Of a stretch of DNA of 64,000 nt, positions 57,753 through 64,000 are shown piece by piece. Within the stretch, counting starts at the first letter, position 1. Every line of letters begins with the position of its first letter. The position numbers and the translations under genes were made by a program. The notes below the pieces were generated by a model. The model was not told the DNA's origin. It searched no databases and was given only the letters and a program-made list of their open reading frames with translations. Source of the stretch: a virus; IMG/VR virus record IMGVR_UViG_3300027746_000644, positions 1 through 64,000 of that record. One strand, 5' to 3'.

Positions 57753-58685
57753 ATGCGTATAACTGATGTTGAACCAGGATTTATTTTTGAAGGTGAAAAT
57801 CCTCAATACGCTCAACTAACACAGTTGTTACAGACTGCTCGCGAGCCTTGGGAAAGAAATCAAATCAAATGGCGTATTGAAAATCTACGTAGTTCTGAAG
57901 CCTTGGCGGGCGAGCCTGGTGGAGGTAACGGGGCGCCGTTGGATTCGCAAGGAAACTATATTCCAGTATTGCCTACTAAAGAATGGATGGCTAAAAATCC
58001 AAGTATTGTTAAAACATTGCCTAACGATTGCTTACCTCCAAATATGCAGAAACCTGGAGTATTAGATAAGATTAGCAATGCTATTGGTAAAGGTGCTGAT
58101 GCTGTTTTTAACTGGGCTGATAAACAGCCTAACAGCAGAACAAATCTTGAAAGAGACAAACAACAAAATCGCGACGATGCAAATGGTGTAATGAGAGAAG
58201 GTGCTGATCAAGATTTAGGAAATGGATTTACTTTAACAACTACTGAATTTGAAGGAAAGACAGTGCCAGCTGTACTTGATACACAAGACAAAATATATTG
58301 GATTGAAAATAACACAGGTAGTAGAAACTACGGTATGTCTTCATATATAAAAATTCAAAATGGAAAAGCGGACGGCGGAAGGCCAGGAAATCAAACCTTA
58401 GCCGCAATAAAAGCCGCAGGATGGAACGTACCCGAAACTCGCCAACGCGAACCTCGACCAGAACCTGCTCCATCTGCGCCATTTGTTCCTAAAGATTATC
58501 AAACTGGAGAACCACTGACAAAAGGTCAAGATGGTAAGTGGTACAACAAAGCAGGACAAGAACGCGACAACTTGCATGGCGGGCCAATAATGCCCGGCGG
58601 TACTGCACAGTTTAGAAGTTTAAAAGAAAATTCAGAATTAACTCGCATTAAAGATATAACCAGCAGAGTATTAAAAGGTCAATAA
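57753..58685 (+). CDS. probable internal virion protein with leader
   Basis: 310 residues. MRITDVEPGFIFE before Gly is a possible gp21-type leader. The body has a helical section (LTQLLQTAREPWERNQIKWR) and a beta domain (FTLTTTEFEGKTVPAVLDTQ), with a Pro-rich linker (REPRPEPAPSAPFVPKDYQT). The end, ENSELTRIKDITSRVLKGQ, matches the short helical motif at the ends of neighbouring proteins. No enzyme motif is seen. Confidence 0.65.
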   Translation: MRITDVEPGFIFEGENPQYAQLTQLLQTAREPWERNQIKWRIENLRSSEALAGEPGGGNGAPLDSQGNYIPVLPTKEWMAKNPSIVKTLPNDCLPPNMQKPGVLDKISNAIGKGADAVFNWADKQPNSRTNLERDKQQNRDDANGVMREGADQDLGNGFTLTTTEFEGKTVPAVLDTQDKIYWIENNTGSRNYGMSSYIKIQNGKADGGRPGNQTLAAIKAAGWNVPETRQREPRPEPAPSAPFVPKDYQTGEPLTKGQDGKWYNKAGQERDNLHGGPIMPGGTAQFRSLKENSELTRIKDITSRVLKGQ

Positions 58686-58686
58686 C

Positions 58687-60618
58687 ATGGACATGAGGAA
58701 AATTTTACAAGCAATGGATGGCATTTCCGCCCGGCCTGTAGAAGGTGCTGACAGCATGGCACGTTTTCTTCGTGTGGTTCGAGAATCTGAAATTAATCAG
58801 GCAGAAGCAGTGGGAGATTTTAGTGCTGATCCAAAAAGTCAAGCACAAATGTACCTACAGTTTCATACTGGTATGATGGATCCATCAACGTTGCCTGCGT
58901 TTATGGCCATTACACCAAGGGTATCATTGGCTGTGCAACCGCCTATTGGTACAACAGGGTCGCACGAAGAAGTATTAGCAAGTTTATCAGCCGCTAACAA
59001 GCGGTTACCCAAAGATCTACAAGTCAGCTGGGACGAATTAAAAGATATTGGCGGTGTCAGTGACACTATTAAATTAACCGGTGAGCCACACCCTGACACA
59101 TATAACCCTACAACTGATCCAGTTAAAGAAGGATTAGTTGATAGCAATGGCAATCCTGTTTTGTCAGGCAGTGGACAACCCATACAAACTGGTCAGCCTG
59201 CGACAGCGCCTGCTCCAGCACAACCGCAAATTGATCCAGCAAACTACAAAGTACCCAGCATTGAATTCTTAAAAAAGAACTATGAGCATCCGGCTGATAT
59301 TATTGACGGCGGCACACGTTCGGAAACTGAACCTGATAGACTTGGGGCTTGGAACGGCATAAGTGACTTTGCAGATTTGATGATGGCGCTAGATGCTTCT
59401 TATTATCGAGCTCGTAAGGCCGATCCTAATTACAAACAGCCTGCTTTTGTTAAAGATGACTGGGAACTAATTCAGCGTATGTTAGGAACCCCAGAAGGTA
59501 AAGAATATGCAATTGATACAAAGATTGGTCTAAGTAGTATTCATGACAAGTCCCCAGACGCAGAATTTAATCGTGCTCAACATACAGAATTTGAAAAACA
59601 AGCTAACGCTAGATTCATGCAACAACCTGACGGGGTAGTGACTCCTGGTTGGAAATTTGATCAAAAACTAGGAATGACTCCAGTGCAAGCAGAATTACAA
59701 AAACAAAAAGCACAACAGCCTGCTCCAGTACAAGAAAACAGTCTAAGTAAATTTTTATCTATTGTGAGAAAGAACGATGTCAGCATGTTGAGCGAAGGTA
59801 CCAATCCACACCGAGTAGCATTGCCAGTGCAACTGGCCATGCAACATTATCAACAGCCTGTAACTAAACCGCAACCACGTGAACGTTTGATTGACAAGTA
59901 TTTTGTGGAAGCTGAAACTGACCTTACTCAACGCAAAGAAGAAAAACGTGCTGTATATAATCAGTATGCCAAGACTATTGCTAACCGTGTGCTGATGAAA
60001 GAGTCCGCACAAGATGTGTCAGAAGACAATGTACCAACTGATCCAAATAAATTAACAGCATCTATGTTAATGGGCGGTGAGTATAAAGAACTTGATCTAA
60101 CACCACTCATAGCAAAAAACAATTGGGTAGGCACGCCAAAACAAGTTATCAATCAGGCCGACAAATGGTTAAGTGATTTTTTAAGACAACGTGGTAACAT
60201 GTATTCTAATCTAAAAATCAAATACAAAGGCCTAACAATGACCTCTAGTAAAATAGGTGATATAGACGCATCGGATCCAGAATTTGAATCAATAGCAGAA
60301 GCGCCGATTGCCATGGATCCCGCTGAACCAAACAATCCCACTATACACAATCACCAAAAAGCCAACACAATGACATTGAAAGGTCGTATCATGAGTGCTC
60401 GTGCGCAATTACAAGAATTAGCTGAATTATCTGAAAGTGATAGTTTATTGGTGTGGGAACAAATTTGTAAAAAAGCCAAAGGCGGCATGTTCATGGGACT
60501 TGAACAGAACTTGGAACAAATCCGTCATGGTATTGAACAACTAGCGGCCAAGCGCAAGCAAGGTGGACGCGGCAGCAGAGGAATTACTCCAGGCATTGGC
60601 GAAGGAAAAAGAAAATGA
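58687..60618 (+). CDS. probable internal virion protein with two copies of a FLxxVR motif
   Basis: 643 residues. MDMRKILQAMDGISARPVE before Gly is a possible leader. DSMARFLRVVRESE (about 22-35) and NSLSKFLSIVRKND (about 350-363) are two copies of one helical motif, each followed by an acidic stretch with a possible cleavage site (MLSEG). Pro/Gln-rich linkers separate alpha-helical domains, and the C-terminus is basic (KRKQGGRGSRGITPGIGEGK). Proteolysis at the internal sites could release segments in the head. Confidence 0.65.
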   Translation: MDMRKILQAMDGISARPVEGADSMARFLRVVRESEINQAEAVGDFSADPKSQAQMYLQFHTGMMDPSTLPAFMAITPRVSLAVQPPIGTTGSHEEVLASLSAANKRLPKDLQVSWDELKDIGGVSDTIKLTGEPHPDTYNPTTDPVKEGLVDSNGNPVLSGSGQPIQTGQPATAPAPAQPQIDPANYKVPSIEFLKKNYEHPADIIDGGTRSETEPDRLGAWNGISDFADLMMALDASYYRARKADPNYKQPAFVKDDWELIQRMLGTPEGKEYAIDTKIGLSSIHDKSPDAEFNRAQHTEFEKQANARFMQQPDGVVTPGWKFDQKLGMTPVQAELQKQKAQQPAPVQENSLSKFLSIVRKNDVSMLSEGTNPHRVALPVQLAMQHYQQPVTKPQPRERLIDKYFVEAETDLTQRKEEKRAVYNQYAKTIANRVLMKESAQDVSEDNVPTDPNKLTASMLMGGEYKELDLTPLIAKNNWVGTPKQVINQADKWLSDFLRQRGNMYSNLKIKYKGLTMTSSKIGDIDASDPEFESIAEAPIAMDPAEPNNPTIHNHQKANTMTLKGRIMSARAQLQELAELSESDSLLVWEQICKKAKGGMFMGLEQNLEQIRHGIEQLAAKRKQGGRGSRGITPGIGEGKRK

Positions 60619-62399
60619 ATTTTAGAGAACTTATCAACAAGTTAGATCACATCAACGAAGCCGAAGGTCTCACACTGCAAAGCATTGCCGCTATTGAAAA
60701 AGCCGCAATGGAAAAAGCTGGCACTGAAAAAGCCAAAGGTGGTTGGACTGGTTTTACCACATGGGATCCTCGTGTGGCTGGTAACATTGCGTTGGCTAAA
60801 CTGGCGCAACAAAACAACTTTGAAGGCCTATTCAACAGCGAAGGTGATTTTGTTGTGGCCTACGGAAATAGAACATGGAGTTCAAACAGTGAACTGCATC
60901 CAGGTGAGAATCCTCGTGTTGTGCCGCCAAGTCCAGATGACTGGAAACCATTGGCCGCAAAAGGCCTAGTTCCACAAAATGCCAAAGGCCCAGCTGGTTT
61001 ATTAAATTGGTTGTCAAACGGTGGAGCACAAAAAGAATTTGATGCTGTTAAAAAACAATCAGCTGATGCGGCGGCCGCTTCAGCAGATGCGGTCAATGGC
61101 GCGGCGGCTCCACAAGCCGCCAGCGTTTCTACAGCAGACGAAGAAACAATGATGACTCAACTGGAAGAGTTAGTTGATCAGTATCTTGCATTAAAAACAA
61201 CCAGTAAGAAAGTTGTGGTACCTGCCAAAACTGCCAATGGCAAAACTACTAAAGCAAACAGCAACACAACTGATACTGTAGACAGTGACTCTAAAAAATC
61301 TGCTCCAGGCGAAACAGCATTGAAAACTGCCGGTGGAGCAACTGCTGGCTATTTACTAGGTAATAAACCAAAAGCTGGCCCTAAAGGCAAACTCCGTCCA
61401 AGTCTTGGCGGCATTATTGGAGGCTTGGCCGGTGGCTATGCAGGAAGCCAGTTGGACGAAAACATTGCCAAGAGTCTAGTTGAAAGTTTTGGCTATCAAA
61501 AAAAACCCAGCATTGAAGAAATAGTTGAAAGTCTTGGCTTGAGAAAAGACTATCCTTACGGACATCAATTTTTAAAAGAAGCGATTATTACATCCAAAAA
61601 AGATGAATTAGAAATTGATGATGACGAAGAAGACGAAATTATCGATCCAGTAAAAAACAACAAGGTTTTTGGTGCTGGAGGTACAGGTTCAAAAGCAATT
61701 CAAGGCATAGGCAAAGCACTGTCCGGCAATAATAAATCAGTCAGCAAAGATCCGCAAAGTTTATTTGATATGGCGTTTCACAACAAGTATTGGAACAACT
61801 GGACTGAAGATTCATTGTCATGGGATGATGTGATTGTTCCAGGTTTTGACTGGATGGATGGCGAGCCACTATATACCTTTAGAGAACTTGGATTAGATTT
61901 GGGAATTGCGGCTGGTTTTGTTATGGTGGGCACTATCATGGCGCCGTTTACTGCGGGCGCATCTGTGCCAGTGGCCGCGGCAGCTGGCGTTACGGCCGGT
62001 GTAGTCAGGGCCACTGGCTCAATATTAATTAAGTTGTTGATTAAGATAGGAATAGCCATTGCCAAGGCAGTAAAACTGTACGGAAGGCCATTTTGGGAGT
62101 TTGCGAAAAAGAACCCAAGCAAGGCCGCAAAAGCAGTGGGACAAATTGCAAAGACTCATTTGGAAGCATTTTATAATGGCATAGCAAAAAACTTTGGTGC
62201 TAGCAACATGGGGTGGATGGTGCTTGGGACCATGGGCTTTCAAGCTCTGCTCACGGCATGGGAGAAATACAGTGGAAAAATTCTACCTGATTATATAAAG
62301 AATCCCATAGATAAAGGAGCTGGGTGGTTGGCAGACAAAGCAAGACAGGGATTTGATGGCGCAAGAAAAATAACAGGACTAGAGGAAGGCATGGCATGA
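60615..62399 (+). CDS. probable internal/ejection virion protein with membrane-type segment
   Basis: 594 residues. MNFRELINKLDHINEAE before Gly is a leader form. The middle has a Gly-rich stretch (TAGGATAGYLLGNKPKAGPK and GGIIGGLAGGYAGSQ), as in glycine-zipper proteins. A later hydrophobic region (DLGIAAGFVMVGTIMAPFTA and ILIKLLIKIGIAIAKAV) could cross a membrane. Such mixes occur in phage proteins ejected into the host envelope with DNA. It overlaps both neighbours (ATGA type). Confidence 0.65.
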   Translation: MNFRELINKLDHINEAEGLTLQSIAAIEKAAMEKAGTEKAKGGWTGFTTWDPRVAGNIALAKLAQQNNFEGLFNSEGDFVVAYGNRTWSSNSELHPGENPRVVPPSPDDWKPLAAKGLVPQNAKGPAGLLNWLSNGGAQKEFDAVKKQSADAAAASADAVNGAAAPQAASVSTADEETMMTQLEELVDQYLALKTTSKKVVVPAKTANGKTTKANSNTTDTVDSDSKKSAPGETALKTAGGATAGYLLGNKPKAGPKGKLRPSLGGIIGGLAGGYAGSQLDENIAKSLVESFGYQKKPSIEEIVESLGLRKDYPYGHQFLKEAIITSKKDELEIDDDEEDEIIDPVKNNKVFGAGGTGSKAIQGIGKALSGNNKSVSKDPQSLFDMAFHNKYWNNWTEDSLSWDDVIVPGFDWMDGEPLYTFRELGLDLGIAAGFVMVGTIMAPFTAGASVPVAAAAGVTAGVVRATGSILIKLLIKIGIAIAKAVKLYGRPFWEFAKKNPSKAAKAVGQIAKTHLEAFYNGIAKNFGASNMGWMVLGTMGFQALLTAWEKYSGKILPDYIKNPIDKGAGWLADKARQGFDGARKITGLEEGMA

Positions 62400-64000
62400 A
62401 TAATTTAACCACCCACATGGCAGAGCTTAGAAAAATCCTTGCCGAAATAGAAAACAAAACCATTACTGAAGCTTTGGTATCTAGGATTCTTGGAGGCGGG
62501 GCAGCGGAGCAGATACTCAAAGACGGTGTTACAGGACTGGCTAAACAAGGTGCTAAAACAATTATAAAACAGTTAGGCGAGGAAGTTACAGTTAATGTAA
62601 TTCGTCGAGTAGGTAAAAAGAAAATAGAACAAGAAGTTGAATTAGTATTAAAAAAAGTTGCCGACCAAGATTCGTATCTAATAGTTTTACGAAACGGCAA
62701 ACAACCACAGAAGACTACTATATTATCAGCAGAGCAAGTAGCAGATGATGTTGAAAAAGCAGTTGTTGCTGGCAGATCAGTAAAACTTAGTGGGGAATTA
62801 CAAGTTAGGGCATCGTCAGAACTAGCACAGCAAGCCGTCAAAGATGCCAACAACATGACCGATGCACAGCTTGAAGCGGCAATTAAAGATACAGATAGAT
62901 CACCTGCCATAAGAAGAGAATTCAAAGCAATATTAGACCAAAGAAAGGCCAGCAAGACAGGCGACTCCGAATCTTTAAAACGCGAAGCGGAGAGAGGTGC
63001 AAAGGACATAGCCGGCAAAACCGATGCTGATTTGCAAGCACTGTATAATAATCCAAATGTGACTGCGGCACAACGCAAGGCAGCTAAAGAAGAATTAGAA
63101 CGTCGTGGAATAAAACCAGAAGCACCTAAAACAGATGCACCTAAACCAGCTGAAGCACCTAGAACAGAACCAGAAGCACCTAAAGCAGGCAGTCAAGAGG
63201 CAGCTAATCTTGAAAGAGCTCGAGTTGATTACAAAAAATTATCTGATAGTGAATTACAAACAATATATAACGGTCGAGATGAAATGTATAATTCTTGGCA
63301 AAAACAAGCCGCTAAAGAAACATTAGAAAGCCGTGGTATTAAGCCTGGTGTAACTAAAGTAGAACCAGCGCCTGAACCTAAAGTAAATGCACCCAAAACA
63401 GCCGACGATGTATTACAAGCAAAGAAAACTGCGGCCGCTGAAGCCGAGGCCAAAGCCGCTATTGATGCAGGTGAAGTAAAAATTAAAGAAGCTGATTTGT
63501 TGCCGGCAAAACCCGGAGAAACTGCAAGTGAGAGATTAAAACGCACACTTGAAGAAAAACCTGAAATAGTAGACAAGTGGAACAGCCTCAAAGGCACTAA
63601 GGGCGAAGAAGGATTTTGGCAGTATGTTAAACGACGCAAAGTAGCCACGCTAGTAACAGCACTCACAGTAGCGGCCATAGCGGCTGGTGTGTACAACAGT
63701 GGGGCAGAACCAGAAGAGGTTGACAATGCCGCAGAACCAGCAGAAATTGGTGATGATGAGCCTGAGGAATTAGATGATGAGGCCGTCGCGGCAGCAGCCG
63801 CCAAGAAGAAAGCTGAAGCAGATGCTGCCAAGAAGAAAGCAGATGCCGCTAATTCGGAAGCAGGACAAAGTGCTAGTACAACAACAGAAAAAGACGGAAA
63901 AGAAACTGACGGAAAAGAAACTGACGGAAAAGAGACAGACGGAGTTGCTGATAATTCTGCAGAACAACAAGAATTATTAACGCAGATAAATGCACTAATT
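62396..64000 (+). CDS. virion-block protein with leader, truncated by the window end
   Basis: An ATG at 62396 overlaps the previous stop (ATGA), and the frame is open for 535 codons to the window edge. MNNLTTHMAELRKILAEIE before Asn, then TITE before Ala, offer two leader-type sites. A repeated small unit occurs twice (LQALYNNPNVTAAQRKAAKE and LQTIYNGRDEMYNSWQKQAA, each ending in ELERRGIK or TLESRGIK). A single hydrophobic segment (VATLVTALTVAAIAAGVY) follows, then Ala/Lys repeats and a KETDG repeat. Confidence 0.7.
   Translation, partial: MNNLTTHMAELRKILAEIENKTITEALVSRILGGGAAEQILKDGVTGLAKQGAKTIIKQLGEEVTVNVIRRVGKKKIEQEVELVLKKVADQDSYLIVLRNGKQPQKTTILSAEQVADDVEKAVVAGRSVKLSGELQVRASSELAQQAVKDANNMTDAQLEAAIKDTDRSPAIRREFKAILDQRKASKTGDSESLKREAERGAKDIAGKTDADLQALYNNPNVTAAQRKAAKEELERRGIKPEAPKTDAPKPAEAPRTEPEAPKAGSQEAANLERARVDYKKLSDSELQTIYNGRDEMYNSWQKQAAKETLESRGIKPGVTKVEPAPEPKVNAPKTADDVLQAKKTAAAEAEAKAAIDAGEVKIKEADLLPAKPGETASERLKRTLEEKPEIVDKWNSLKGTKGEEGFWQYVKRRKVATLVTALTVAAIAAGVYNSGAEPEEVDNAAEPAEIGDDEPEELDDEAVAAAAAKKKAEADAAKKKADAANSEAGQSASTTTEKDGKETDGKETDGKETDGVADNSAEQQELLTQINALI
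63893..63943 (+). repeat. 15-bp tandem repeat (about 3.4 copies)
   Basis: Units of gacggaaaagaaact at 63893, 63908 and (with changes) 63923, then a partial unit. They encode DGKET repeated in frame, so length variation would keep the frame. Confidence 0.85.

Noticed and set aside
62251-63831. Long - strand ORFs opposite the last genes
   Set aside because: They are shadows of Ala/Lys-rich + strand genes. They are Ser/Leu/Cys-rich with no ribosome sites, and the + strand frame has overlapping starts and a leader.
1-64000. tRNA genes, CRISPR arrays, insertion sequences, integrase or attachment sites
   Set aside because: None could be recognised. Gaps between genes are nearly all under 170 nt, and no cloverleaf or spaced repeat was seen by eye. 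A tRNAscan run would be decisive.

Overview
The window is a 64 kb piece of a large, AT-rich, tightly packed genome of a T4-like myovirus (Caudoviricetes) of the kind found in aquatic habitats. The evidence is a T4-type sliding-clamp loader (gp44-like), an ATP-dependent DNA ligase of the gp30 type, a GroES-like co-chaperonin, PhoH, dCMP deaminase, UvdE and MazG-like enzymes, late promoters of the TATAAATA class, and a long tail-fibre/virion block. A GH19 endolysin with an Rz/Rz1-type spanin pair points to a Gram-negative host. No photosynthesis genes, tRNAs, CRISPR arrays or insertion sequences were seen. Almost all genes are on the + strand and overlap by 1-40 nt; only four are on the - strand. 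The host cannot be named from this sequence.

Layout. (1) 1-6.1 kb: small genes, ClpP, a HExxH protein, DNA ligase, a MazG-like pyrophosphatase, a Bax-inhibitor-1/YccA-like membrane protein and two unknowns. (2) 6.1-18.5 kb: an accessory island with five radical SAM proteins, two SGNH-hydrolase-like proteins, a glycosyltransferase-like protein, a nucleotide-sugar dehydrogenase, and a cytidylyltransferase fused to a sugar-isomerase cupin. It is probably a glycan or small-molecule modification pathway. (3) 18.5-24.4 kb: a conserved unknown, a fibre-like protein, QueD, UvdE, a lysine/alanine-rich basic protein, an Fe/Mn superoxide dismutase, a zinc-ribbon protein and an IscA-type Fe-S carrier. 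(4) 24.4-38.8 kb: tail-fibre/appendage proteins, including one of 3290 residues. (5) 38.8-43.6 kb: replication and metabolism genes (DnaE fragment, GroES-like, 2OG oxygenase, clamp loader, 7Fe ferredoxin, dCMP deaminase, PhoH). (6) 43.8-47.2 kb: virion proteins and lysis cassette. (7) 47.2-52.1 kb: 2OG oxygenase, DnaJ, peptide deformylase, ClpA. (8) 52.2-64 kb: a run of probable internal virion proteins, the last one cut by the window end.

Themes. Many proteins begin with a short leader ending in hydrophobic-x-Glu followed by Gly/Ala/Ser/Asn, like the capsid-targeting sequence that T4 gp21 removes. This suggests packaged cargo that includes enzymes (SOD, a ligase-fold protein, a nucleotidyltransferase). 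ClpA and ClpP together could form a complete phage protease. The ferredoxin and the Fe-S carrier could serve the radical SAM enzymes. Several promoters lie inside inverted repeats whose 3' arm covers or adjoins the start region, as in T4 gene e. The nucleotidyltransferase gene carries an in-frame UGA, and several conserved genes contain +1-frame ORFs for small membrane proteins behind strong Shine-Dalgarno sites.
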